A DNA stretch of 56,229 nt, taken from a bacterium. GTDB taxonomy: Bacteria; Bacillota_I; Bacilli_A; RF39; UBA660. Of the stretch, positions 38,583-47,240 are shown in pieces. The stretch spans positions 1 through 56,229 of the forward strand of contig JAQXOT010000020.1 of NCBI GenBank assembly GCA_029099845.1, read 5' to 3'. Each line of letters opens with the position of its first letter. Within the stretch, counting starts at the first letter, position 1. The notes below the pieces were generated by a model. The model saw only the letters and a program-made list of their open reading frames with translations, ran no database searches and was not told where the DNA came from. The position numbers and the translations under genes are program-made.

Positions 38583-39389
38583 TTAACTTTCTGTCCAAAT
38601 AGTAACTTTATTAATCCAGTCTTTTAAGCTTTCACTACTAATAGCAACCTCACCTGGTTCGTCGCTTAAGCTTTCGTTAGTTGGTACAGGGATTAGTGTT
38701 GTATCATAGTTTCTTAAATATTCAGCTTTCTTTAGTAAGATATAGTATTCTTCTGGAACTGCAAAGACAATCATGGCTGGCGCTCTTTGTTCGTCTAGAT
38801 TAGCAAATACTGGTTGACCACTAGCATCTTTTACAGCTAGTACTTTAACATTGGTAACTAGTTTACCTAACATGATACGATCAGCTTCTGCTTTGGATGT
38901 AACGCCTTCTTCGTATTTACTTACAGCTTTTAAATATATATCAATATAGTTTTCAGGATAAATTGAATTACCATATGTTGTTGCAGTAGTAACACTCATA
39001 TTGTACAAAACATATCCTTTTGGAACATTTAAAATTATGTTATCTGGTAATTGTTCTCTTTCAACAACTACACTTTTGAAAAAATAACTACCGGCAGGAA
39101 TCACAGTATCAGATCTAACATATTGATCTAATACTTGATTACTATTTTGAATAATGTCTCCCTTAATCATAGTTTTAGGAATTTGACATGACATTATTTT
39201 ATCTTCAGTAATTTTTGTACCACCATTGATGGCTTCTTTAGCACAAGGGACAGTTATTGGATTAATGGCTTGTTTTACACGAACATTATACCCAATAATT
39301 AGTACTAATATTGCGGCTACTACACCAAGCAATGTTACAGTATTTTTGTCTTGTAGAATTCGTTTAATTCCATTACTTTTGTTTCCCAT
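38583..39389 (-). CDS. cpaB: CpaB-like SAF-domain pilus protein
   Basis: A 268-residue protein with an N-terminal membrane helix (about 17-37), then a SAF domain (about 45-115) containing CAKEAINGGTKITEDKIMSC and VIPAGSYFFKSVVV, and a CpaB-like C-terminal domain (LNVPKGYVLYNMSV, YIDIYLKAV). CpaB proteins belong to Flp/Tad pilus assembly and bind the cell envelope. It precedes cpaF, as in many Tad loci. Confidence 0.82.
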   Translation of the reverse strand: MGNKSNGIKRILQDKNTVTLLGVVAAILVLIIGYNVRVKQAINPITVPCAKEAINGGTKITEDKIMSCQIPKTMIKGDIIQNSNQVLDQYVRSDTVIPAGSYFFKSVVVEREQLPDNIILNVPKGYVLYNMSVTTATTYGNSIYPENYIDIYLKAVSKYEEGVTSKAEADRIMLGKLVTNVKVLAVKDASGQPVFANLDEQRAPAMIVFAVPEEYYILLKKAEYLRNYDTTLIPVPTNESLSDEPGEVAISSESLKDWINKVTIWTES

Positions 39390-39406
39390 TTTATTCCTCT
39401 CCTTCT

Positions 39407-39892
39407 TTAATTTTTATAATAATAGTTGTCTTCAACAACTGGGTAACCAATTTCACTAGTATAATCAGTATTTGCTTCTGTTACATATGAGTCTTCTTCT
39501 CTTGTACTTTCAACAATTCCATCATAAGTTGTTGTCATTAATAGATTCTGACTATCAAAACTTAGAACAGTTGCAGAGTCAACTTTAATACTAACTTTTG
39601 GAGGGACTTCATTTAAATCATAAAATCCGATACGGTAGCTTCTAGTGTTATCTACACTATCAGCAAATCTTCTTAAAAAGCTTTCAACAAATTTATCTTT
39701 ATCAATTCTAAGCGCATAGTTGTCGCGATAGTACTTTACGTCTATCGCGTCTTCCATGGCTGCTTCGGCAGTTTCTTTAACTAGGTAGTAGTCTAATTCA
39801 CTACCTGTTGAATAATTAGAAATTACATTAATTAATAATAAACCCATTATTGCTAGTAAAATGATACCGACTGTTAACATTCCTTTATTCAT
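39407..39892 (-). CDS. Membrane-anchored pseudopilin-like protein
   Basis: A 161-residue protein with a very short N-terminal tail, one membrane helix (about 5-23) and an external domain opening SELDYYLVKETAEAAMEDAID and ending in an acidic, Tyr-rich tail (DNYYYKN). The pattern resembles TadE/TadF or other minor pilins. The stop of the 1025-residue gene overlaps its start by one base, so translation is coupled. Exact family not recognised. Confidence 0.7.
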   Translation of the reverse strand: MNKGMLTVGIILLAIMGLLLINVISNYSTGSELDYYLVKETAEAAMEDAIDVKYYRDNYALRIDKDKFVESFLRRFADSVDNTRSYRIGFYDLNEVPPKVSIKVDSATVLSFDSQNLLMTTTYDGIVESTREEDSYVTEANTDYTSEIGYPVVEDNYYYKN

Positions 39893-42800
39893 TATTTATT
39901 ACCTCCTGAGATATAACTTAAGTAATCTTCACTGCTTCTTAAATTAGCGGTATATGTATTTGTAAATGTTTCAGCACGACCACTGGCATCTTGGTTATTT
40001 ACACCTAAAACACCAAGTTTTCTAGCATCTATTTTATTGCTTGTCTTTGCATTGCTAACATTTCTAAATAAGGCACTGGCATAATAAGCAATACCATTTT
40101 CTACTCTAATTTCTCCTAAGAATTTATTATAATTATTTCCAGCATCTTTAGAGTATGCCCTAATCTTGCTAAGATCTGATGGTGATAAATAGAATTCATA
40201 ATCTAGATAATTTTCAGTTTTGTCAGCATCATAAATTTCATCGGCACGAGCTTGAATTACAGAATATAGGGCTCCTGGAGTTACTTCATAGTCTTTATTT
40301 TTAATATTAGTTGCTTCATCTGTCCAGTTATATCCTGGTGTACGCCCAGTTTCTTCTGGATTAGTTGTTGCAGTTTCATCTTGATTATTTGGGAACATGT
40401 CACCTAAATCAACAGTTCTTAGATTGTATGATAGTGGTGCTGTTTCTTCTTCTTTGTCATCATCATCATTTGGAATTGGTGAATCGTATAAGGCATAGAA
40501 ACATTTAATTTTGAAATCCCATGAGAAATGACCAAAGTTCTTAGTCATAGCTTCAATATTATATTCATCTATTGTAGCTTGACTTGTTACATTTTCTTTA
40601 GGTTTTAGAACTCGTTGTGTCCACCAGCTTGTATTAACATATCTAGAATCTAAGTTAGTACAGAATTTTTCTTTCTTTAAATGCCATGTATTATTATCAC
40701 TGTTTGGTTGATAACTTATCTTACCTGTCTTATTATTTATCCATGTACCTGGGAAACTCCATTCTGTCATATAATTACTAGTTGTACTGTCTTCAAATTG
40801 ATCTACGCTTTGATAACAACCACTACGATCTAAGACGATACTCGTACTACCAAGACCGTTACTACCATTTTTTGTAGTAATTGTTGTACCTGATAGATTA
40901 CCATTAGTTATAGAAGTTGAGTATTCAATCCAATTATCTTTTGATTCACTATTTAATTTGTTATTTACTTTGATGGTGTATTCTGCAGTTTTAGTTGAAC
41001 AAGTAGCTTTGGCTTTACAGTCAGCGGCTGCAGCTTTATAAATATCGAATTCTAATTTATAAACTTCTATAGCATCTGCACTATTTAAGAATTGACGATT
41101 AGTAGCTTCTGTAGCCTTACCATTTTTATAATAACCATTACTTTTTGCCTTTGTGCAGCCATACCATGCACATCCAGCAGTACAATAGCTAGTTCCAGCA
41201 TTATTTCTTAAAAGACCATTAGCAGCACCTGTATCAATTAGACTTATTCCACATTGCTTCTTTCCACCAATCATAAAGCTATCATTACATCTTTCGGCAT
41301 CTTGAAGTCGAGAAAGTGTATAATTAGTAATATTTAAAGTGTAATATCTTCCTGGACGTTCCCAGTATCTTTTTTCTCCACTATTCCAAACAATATTACC
41401 ACTTTGAACATCATAGTAGCCTGTTCCAATTTCTGTTAAGGCTGTTTTTAATTCTTCGGCACTATAAGTTTTACCAGGTCCGATAGCATCTGGTCCACTT
41501 GTAATGACATTTTTATAGTAATTATATAATTCTGCTTGATTTTTCTCTAAACTCTCTATATTAGCAGAATTATATTTATAATCTTTTGGCCTATTAATTT
41601 GTTTTGCGGTTGCACCATCAACATAGTTTACTGGTAAAGTTGTAGTTGTCGTTGTTGTAGACCCATAAACTTCGGTATAACATTTATTAATACAGCTTTG
41701 TGTATATTCCCCATTATCGCAAGAATTAATACAAGAATCAAAATCATCGTTTGGACCAGATGCTGAGTGGTATGTTCCACCGTTACATGCACCAGTTGGT
41801 GTACAAATTTCATAGTCTTCTGGTTGGGGTATTTCTGCCGTAAATTTAGATTCACAATTTACCTTACTTTCCACTTTTACTTTATATTCAAAGCAAAGAC
41901 CGGCTTTTGATGCAACGGGTGGTCCGTAAGTAACTGTTATAGTTTCTTCACAGGTTTGTGAACATACTCCATCATCTTTATCAGCGCCTGTTGTTTTATA
42001 CAAATTTAAAGTTGTGTTTTTTGTTTCTGATTTATAGTATTTCTGAGTTGTATAAGATTGATTTGGTATAGTTAGTCCATTAGTTGATGAATATGCAGGA
42101 CATTGTAGAGCTTTGTCGTTAGAGGTAAAATCTGTATCCTCGACAACAGTAGCGTCCCCTGGTCCAGAAAGTGCGGTTTGCTTATTATAATCATCACTAA
42201 TTTTTATACCAGCAATTTTATTTTTGATAATTTGTGCAGTTTCTCTAACGCTATAGTTATATTCTACTCTTTGAGTATAACAATATGGAAAGTTAACTCT
42301 GGTTCTGTAGGCGTTAAAGTCTGTATCAGTTAAACCTGCAGCTTCAAAAACAGTGCTATAAGCAGCATAGTTGCCATTTCTTAAAGCGCTACATATTCCA
42401 TTATAATTTAGGTTGTTAATTTGTGTCTTATTTGGTTTACTAGGAACGCCAAGATAATAGTAATATATATAGCCATATTTATCGCTGGTTGTCCAAGTAC
42501 CATCTTGATTTTGAACTGGTTTTGTATTCTCTGTTACTGTACAAAGATTATCAGTTTCTTTTAATACAAAGATAATGGCATAGTCTTTTGGCTCATCATA
42601 TAATTGATAAGTGATTCTGCCACTTTTTGCGTTTTTTCCTCCTAAAACAAGATGTTGAAGTGGTTCTTCTTTATGACTAGTTCCATTTATTAATTCATAA
42701 ACGTATACATCAAATACTCCAGATTTTATTTTTGCTTCAACATATCCTTCATCTGGGAAGTGGCTTGGTACATAGACATATGGATGATATTTACTTTCTG

Positions 42801-42969
42801 CTTTAACAAAGTTTGATCCACCTTCTGTACAAGATCCTTTTTTTAATTGAATTAATGGTTCTTCTAAATCTAGGGCTTGTGTGTCAGTAATTAGATTATT
42901 TTTACTTATAGCAAAAACACCTATTATTAACAGAAAAATTCCAAACAATTTTCTACGCTTGTTTTTCAT
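39892..42969 (-). CDS. Large cysteine-rich secreted protein, possible pilus tip adhesin
   Basis: A 1025-residue protein with an N-terminal signal or anchor helix (residues about 8-25), no other membrane segment and no sorting signal at the C-terminus. It contains roughly 28 cysteines, dense around residues 370-435 (CTPTGACNGG, CINSCDNG, CINKCYTEVYG) and a Thr run (TTTTTTLPV). Many Tyr/Asn/Thr residues suggest beta-rich exposed domains. The frame is intact and is the largest of the island. Position between the sortase and pilus genes suggests an adhesin or tip protein; no homologue is recognised by eye. Confidence 0.75.
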   Translation of the reverse strand: MKNKRRKLFGIFLLIIGVFAISKNNLITDTQALDLEEPLIQLKKGSCTEGGSNFVKAESKYHPYVYVPSHFPDEGYVEAKIKSGVFDVYVYELINGTSHKEEPLQHLVLGGKNAKSGRITYQLYDEPKDYAIIFVLKETDNLCTVTENTKPVQNQDGTWTTSDKYGYIYYYYLGVPSKPNKTQINNLNYNGICSALRNGNYAAYSTVFEAAGLTDTDFNAYRTRVNFPYCYTQRVEYNYSVRETAQIIKNKIAGIKISDDYNKQTALSGPGDATVVEDTDFTSNDKALQCPAYSSTNGLTIPNQSYTTQKYYKSETKNTTLNLYKTTGADKDDGVCSQTCEETITVTYGPPVASKAGLCFEYKVKVESKVNCESKFTAEIPQPEDYEICTPTGACNGGTYHSASGPNDDFDSCINSCDNGEYTQSCINKCYTEVYGSTTTTTTTLPVNYVDGATAKQINRPKDYKYNSANIESLEKNQAELYNYYKNVITSGPDAIGPGKTYSAEELKTALTEIGTGYYDVQSGNIVWNSGEKRYWERPGRYYTLNITNYTLSRLQDAERCNDSFMIGGKKQCGISLIDTGAANGLLRNNAGTSYCTAGCAWYGCTKAKSNGYYKNGKATEATNRQFLNSADAIEVYKLEFDIYKAAAADCKAKATCSTKTAEYTIKVNNKLNSESKDNWIEYSTSITNGNLSGTTITTKNGSNGLGSTSIVLDRSGCYQSVDQFEDSTTSNYMTEWSFPGTWINNKTGKISYQPNSDNNTWHLKKEKFCTNLDSRYVNTSWWTQRVLKPKENVTSQATIDEYNIEAMTKNFGHFSWDFKIKCFYALYDSPIPNDDDDKEEETAPLSYNLRTVDLGDMFPNNQDETATTNPEETGRTPGYNWTDEATNIKNKDYEVTPGALYSVIQARADEIYDADKTENYLDYEFYLSPSDLSKIRAYSKDAGNNYNKFLGEIRVENGIAYYASALFRNVSNAKTSNKIDARKLGVLGVNNQDASGRAETFTNTYTANLRSSEDYLSYISGGNK

Positions 42970-43759
42970 TTAGTTCTCCACCTTTCATTATATTTTCTAT
43001 TTCTTGATAATTATCTTTAATAGTTACTTTAGATAGCCTAGCTTGTTCATCATCAGCCAGTAATTTACCATCAATTTTAAACCGATATGAGGTTGTCGAA
43101 CCAAAAAATCTCGTGCAAGTTATTAAAGTAATTATTTTGTCATTTTTATCTATATCAACATCATATTTAAAGTAACTATCCTTAAGAGATTGTTCAATAT
43201 ACTCTTGCATTTCAGTTTCTGAAAGATAACCAGTTTGAATTAATTCGTCGTCTTGCACAAAACTAATAGAGAATATTTGATAAAGATAATCTTTACCATT
43301 TTTCGTATATTGAATATATTGATTTTCTTTAGCAAAATCATAATAAATGAAGGACATCAATTGTTCAAAACGAGTATGTGTACTATCAGTAATTATTGGA
43401 TTTCTTGAAACATTTCTAATATTATGTCCTAAAATAACAGTTCGATTTAATAATTCCTCGGACTTTTCTCTCTCCCAAACAAAGTCATCAACGATATCAT
43501 TAATATTAGTAGTGGCATTGTCAAAAATTACGGGATAATCAATGTTAGTTCCTTGAACTCTTAGCCAACCATCAACATCATACTCTGGCTTTTGTTTTTG
43601 ATAGGCTGTTATTTTTTCACTTCTTGATTCTATTTCATATTCTTTTGTGCCTGATAACAATTTAGATATCAAGCAAAGAAAAAGGACAATTAAAGCAATC
43701 GTTAGTAGCGTTGTTATAATTATAATTGCCATTTTTCCTTTGTTTTTTTTCTTCTTCAT
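42953..43759 (-). CDS. srtB: Class B sortase
   Basis: A 268-residue sortase with an N-terminal membrane anchor (about 10-32). The class B features are VQGTNIDYPVIF near residue 70, His112 in VILGHNI, the catalytic Cys215 in TLITCTRF and Arg226 in TSYRFKI. Class B enzymes cleave NPQTN-like or pilin-linked signals and attach proteins to peptidoglycan or to each other. No LPxTG or NPxTN motif with a C-terminal anchor is visible in the neighbouring island proteins. It overlaps the next gene by 17 bases. Confidence 0.9.
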   Translation of the reverse strand: MKKKKNKGKMAIIIITTLLTIALIVLFLCLISKLLSGTKEYEIESRSEKITAYQKQKPEYDVDGWLRVQGTNIDYPVIFDNATTNINDIVDDFVWEREKSEELLNRTVILGHNIRNVSRNPIITDSTHTRFEQLMSFIYYDFAKENQYIQYTKNGKDYLYQIFSISFVQDDELIQTGYLSETEMQEYIEQSLKDSYFKYDVDIDKNDKIITLITCTRFFGSTTSYRFKIDGKLLADDEQARLSKVTIKDNYQEIENIMKGGELNEKQA

Positions 43760-43773
43760 ACTTCCCCCTACTT

Positions 43774-45576
43774 CTATTTTGAAATTTTATATGGATCTAC
43801 TTTGGTACCTGAGCCTGATACTATTTTAATGTTTTTATCTAAATAGCCAACTGGTCTAATACAAGTTTCAAAATGATCTGGTAATAAATCATATATAACT
43901 ACACCAATATTTGAAATAACATATTTGCGGAATTCTTCTTGAGATGAATTAATTAGCCAATAGCCCATTCCACTAGATGACTGCTCAGCAGTAAACATTT
44001 CATACATATTAGGTGCTGAGAATTTTACTTTATATTTTTTGGTTTCTATCTCTTCACCATATTTAGCTACGGTTTTATAAATCGGAACGCTTATTTCTTT
44101 AGTTACAAAATATTCTTCATCAACACTATCACTTGTTTTCTTATTAATTATGTAACCAATATTACCTTTTTGTGTTGGATTGTAGATTTTTATTTCATCT
44201 TCTGTTGAATACATTACTTTACTAGAGTCAATTAACTCAATTGGTGACTCGGCAATAACTTTAGTATAGCCATCAACAGTTGTCTCCATTATTTTCCATA
44301 GTTTACCTGAATAAGTTACATATTCGCCAGAATATCTAGTGCTTAAGTAGTCATTTGCTTTACCAGTTTTGATATCTCCTAACGAATAAGGATTATCTTT
44401 TGTTCCGTTACCAGATTTGATTAGGCTGTCACCATTTATTGTTAGTACTGGACGGATACTAAAATTATATTCTTTTGAAAAAGCATAGAATTGAGTACTA
44501 CTTTCATATGGAATAAAATTATATTTAGTACTCCAAGCATGAGTATCTGATGAAGCATTAGCTATCCAATTAATGGTCTCCGTGAATAAGTAGCTATCTC
44601 CTTCAGCATCTCTACTTTCATTAATTTCTTTGTTTGATAAGATATAAACATCTCTTTTTTTCGTTTTTTCACTACAAGTAGTATTGGAATTAATATCTGA
44701 TGTATCTATTTTATTAGTACAATATTTGTTTTTTACAACTAATTTCTTAGAATCATCAGAAATATGTTCATAGAAATAGTCTAACCATTTATCTATTGCG
44801 TCATAGTTAACGCTAGCGATATCATTATCAGTAATAATTTTTACATTATTGCCATCTAAGCCAATTATTCTAAATAACATTCCAGAAAAACTAATATAGT
44901 TATTAGCAACTAGTCCTTTATATAAATTTGTTTCGTCTGTTGCTTCTTCTACTGTTTTATTTATTTTTTGAACAACATTTACTTTTCTTGTAACTTTGGT
45001 TTTATTTTTTAAACTATCAAAGGCTGTATAAGTTACTTCATAAGTTCCAGTTTGAGTAGTATCTACTTTGGAAGAATCAATGGTTACATCTTTAACATCC
45101 ATTTTTCCATCTTTATCATCTTTAACGCTTTTAACGCCTAATTCTTTGTATTCTTCTCCAAGATTAATGGTTATTTCATTTTCACCATTTAGAGTAATTA
45201 CTGGACCTTTAGCATCAACTTTTGATTTAAAAACTCCGCACTCTAGATAAGTATAATATTGATAATTTCCGGAATCATCTTTTCTTACCTTTACCCAGCT
45301 ATTAGTAACGGAACAAGTTTTATTTGTATATGGTATATAAAAATCCTCTTTAATATAAGATTTATTATATAATTCTTTAGAACTGATACTAGCAATACGT
45401 TTACCAGTTGGCAATTGACTAGAATTAAGTTCATAATACCTTTTAGCTGCTTCTTCTAAAATATTTTCATTTTTCTTAAATTCTAAAAATGGATATATAA
45501 TTAGGAACCAAGCAAATAAGCAAGGAATAGCAATAGTAATTGCTATTTTTACATATTTTAAAATTTTCTTTTCCAT
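43774..45576 (-). CDS. Surface protein with Ig-like domain and two DUF6273-like modules
   Basis: A 600-residue protein: one N-terminal membrane helix (about 9-29), a region with a Cys pair (TCSVTNSW and LECGVF), a DUF5011/HYR-like Ig domain at about 122-202 (GPVITLNGENEITINLGEEY split after NGENE; ending GTYEVTYTAFDS), then two modules. Module one (about 222-403) runs from NNYISFSGMLFRIIGLDGN to IRPVLTING...SGNGTKDNPYSL. Module two (about 413-600) runs from GEYVTYSGKLWKIME to CIRPVGYL...SGSGTKVDPYKISK. The same module ends the 395-residue protein at 21147-22334. It is probably displayed at the cell surface; role unknown. Confidence 0.78.
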   Translation of the reverse strand: MEKKILKYVKIAITIAIPCLFAWFLIIYPFLEFKKNENILEEAAKRYYELNSSQLPTGKRIASISSKELYNKSYIKEDFYIPYTNKTCSVTNSWVKVRKDDSGNYQYYTYLECGVFKSKVDAKGPVITLNGENEITINLGEEYKELGVKSVKDDKDGKMDVKDVTIDSSKVDTTQTGTYEVTYTAFDSLKNKTKVTRKVNVVQKINKTVEEATDETNLYKGLVANNYISFSGMLFRIIGLDGNNVKIITDNDIASVNYDAIDKWLDYFYEHISDDSKKLVVKNKYCTNKIDTSDINSNTTCSEKTKKRDVYILSNKEINESRDAEGDSYLFTETINWIANASSDTHAWSTKYNFIPYESSTQFYAFSKEYNFSIRPVLTINGDSLIKSGNGTKDNPYSLGDIKTGKANDYLSTRYSGEYVTYSGKLWKIMETTVDGYTKVIAESPIELIDSSKVMYSTEDEIKIYNPTQKGNIGYIINKKTSDSVDEEYFVTKEISVPIYKTVAKYGEEIETKKYKVKFSAPNMYEMFTAEQSSSGMGYWLINSSQEEFRKYVISNIGVVIYDLLPDHFETCIRPVGYLDKNIKIVSGSGTKVDPYKISK

Positions 45577-45586
45577 AGTTATCTCC

Positions 45587-47146
45587 TTATTTTAGTTTAT
45601 ACTTGTACTGATTATTTCTCACTGTAATTATTAGTTCAATACTTTCTGACTCTGTAATTTGACTAGGAACTTTTATGTAGGCATATTTACCATAATATTG
45701 TAATGTTGGTAAGGCATTTTTTATTTTTATACCATGGTTTTTATTCTCACTATCTATATAATTTATTTTACCATACATGGTTAAAAAGTCAATCATATCT
45801 TTGCCGTTAAAGTCATTAGAAGCAAAGTCTAATTTTAAAATTTTGTACCCTTCCTGGGCTGTTTGTTCATATGTTTCATAGTAACAGTATGAAGAATTAC
45901 AAAGTTCTTTGTTATAACTGGCTTGATCTGTTATTTCATAGTCATCAAAAATTATTTCTTGAGTGTTTGGGCCAATATTGAAGTTTAATGTGTCTCCTAG
46001 ATTAAGTTGAGCATTTTCTGTTAATTCTGATAAATTTTGTAATTTTAGTTTTATTTTTCTTAAATGACTAGTATTATTACCAGTAAATTCTTGATAATAT
46101 AAAACAAAATGTTTGATATCTTCTTCACCATTTACTTTATAAATTAATAAAGTGTTGAATTCTTCCCCACTACGAATTGTTTTTTCTTCTGATGGGGTTC
46201 CTAAATCTTTAAACTGCGTAGCATAAGTTTTAGCAGTTGGGGCGTAATTAGAAGTACCATTCATGATATGGAAACGATCGAAATTTATTTTTCTAGATTG
46301 AGCATTATTTTTAATTGTAACATCTAGTATTACAAAGCTACTTGTTTTAGATATTGTAGTACCTTTATAGTCTAGTCCGCTATAATAACTATGATTTATG
46401 GTCAATTCATAACTATTGGTGTTAACAACATCTCCTTGGGTATAAGACTTATTAGTAACAAAAACATAAACATATGACTTATAACCTACAAATATAGTTA
46501 AGATTATTATTAAAGTATATATAACTTTTTTGTGTTCTTTATAATAATAAGTAAAGTTTCTTTTAATACGGCGAATAAAACGTTTAAAGCTAGCTTTATC
46601 AATATTAATGTTTATTTCAACTTCATCACGGTCTGATTCTGAAAGCTCTAAGAATTCTTCATCAGTTTTAAAATCAAATTTGTTTAAATCTAAACCAAGA
46701 ATTCTGATTAGTAATATTATAAAGTTTAAGTATTGTGGTACCGTTAAAATTAAGAGAATATCTCTTATGGCTCTAGCTGTTGTTGTTGAAATTGAGCCAT
46801 CATAGCTTGCAAAAAAACCACTGGTAAAGATGAAGATAAAAAATAAGCAACTATAACTAACAACTGGTAAAATATAAATCTTCCAAGGCTTATTCTTTTT
46901 TCGCAATACAATTAATATGGTAATCAAGGCACCAATTATAAGAATTAGGAACAAATAAGAGATAAAGGGAATATAACCAGATATTGGTTCACTATAGCTG
47001 TCATATGTACCTAAAACAACAAATTCTTTTACGAAGGAATATAACTTAGTAGTTTTATATAAGATATATGTACATAATAAAAAGATAAAAATATGAATTT
47101 TTCTAAAGTGTTTTATAAGAAAGGCATATGGTTTTCTTATAATCAT
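45587..47146 (-). CDS. Polytopic membrane protein with DUF4352-like external domain, first island gene
   Basis: A 519-residue protein with about four N-terminal membrane helices, a charged cytoplasmic linker (FDLKTDEEFLELSESDRDE-like, acidic then basic), a further helix (about 210-230 of the long form) and an external immunoglobulin-like region of the DUF4352 kind: SYELTINHSYYSGL, FVILDVTIKNNAQSRKINFD. ATG at 47146 follows TAGGAG by nine bases and is chosen over the ATG 30 bases upstream. It is the first gene after the greA terminator, so it starts the island transcript. Confidence 0.72.
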   Translation of the reverse strand: MIIRKPYAFLIKHFRKIHIFIFLLCTYILYKTTKLYSFVKEFVVLGTYDSYSEPISGYIPFISYLFLILIIGALITILIVLRKKNKPWKIYILPVVSYSCLFFIFIFTSGFFASYDGSISTTTARAIRDILLILTVPQYLNFIILLIRILGLDLNKFDFKTDEEFLELSESDRDEVEININIDKASFKRFIRRIKRNFTYYYKEHKKVIYTLIIILTIFVGYKSYVYVFVTNKSYTQGDVVNTNSYELTINHSYYSGLDYKGTTISKTSSFVILDVTIKNNAQSRKINFDRFHIMNGTSNYAPTAKTYATQFKDLGTPSEEKTIRSGEEFNTLLIYKVNGEEDIKHFVLYYQEFTGNNTSHLRKIKLKLQNLSELTENAQLNLGDTLNFNIGPNTQEIIFDDYEITDQASYNKELCNSSYCYYETYEQTAQEGYKILKLDFASNDFNGKDMIDFLTMYGKINYIDSENKNHGIKIKNALPTLQYYGKYAYIKVPSQITESESIELIITVRNNQYKYKLK

Positions 47147-47177
47147 AGTATCAGCTCCTATTATTTTATTCTCCATT

Positions 47178-47206
47178 AGTATACCTTATTTTTGCATAAA
47201 AAAAAA
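47178..47206 (-). promoter_or_regulatory. Candidate island promoter
   Basis: Minus strand TATACT (47178-47183); the -35 position 17 bp upstream falls in the T-tract of the greA terminator (TTTTTT), so the -35 is poor. Spacing to the RBS at about 47155 fits. Confidence 0.4.
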
Positions 47207-47227
47207 GATAGTTTCTAAAAAACTATC
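47198..47227 (-). terminator. Terminator of greA
   Basis: An 8-bp perfect stem GATAGTTT (47207-47214) / AAACTATC (47220-47227) with a five-base loop, followed on the minus strand by nine T. It isolates the island from greA transcription. Confidence 0.88.
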
Positions 47228-47240
47228 AATTTGATTTTTA

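Larger units (their letters stand above)
21105..47206 (-). other. Hybrid Tad-pilus / type IV secretion locus (22 genes)
   Basis: Every gene between these positions runs on the minus strand with short gaps or overlaps. The block is closed by a terminator at 21105-21134 and begins just after the greA terminator. In transcription order it encodes two surface/membrane proteins, a class B sortase, a cysteine-rich secreted protein, a pseudopilin-like protein, CpaB, CpaF, TadB-type, TadC-type, Flp-like pilin, TadE-like protein, TadZ-like protein, VirB2-like a, VirB2-like b, VirB6, VirB3/PrgI, VirB4 (two parts), SpoIID-C39 hydrolase, an anchored protein, VirD4 and a DUF6273-like protein. No relaxase, integrase, direct repeat or tRNA junction is present. 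Confidence 0.8.

Noticed and set aside
39892-45576. LPxTG-type anchored proteins as sortase substrates
   Set aside because: C-termini of the 1025-, 600- and 395-residue proteins were read; none has a sorting motif followed by a hydrophobic span and basic tail.
21105-47206. Integrative conjugative element or prophage
   Set aside because: No integrase, relaxase, replication, capsid or lysis genes and no border repeats could be found within the window.
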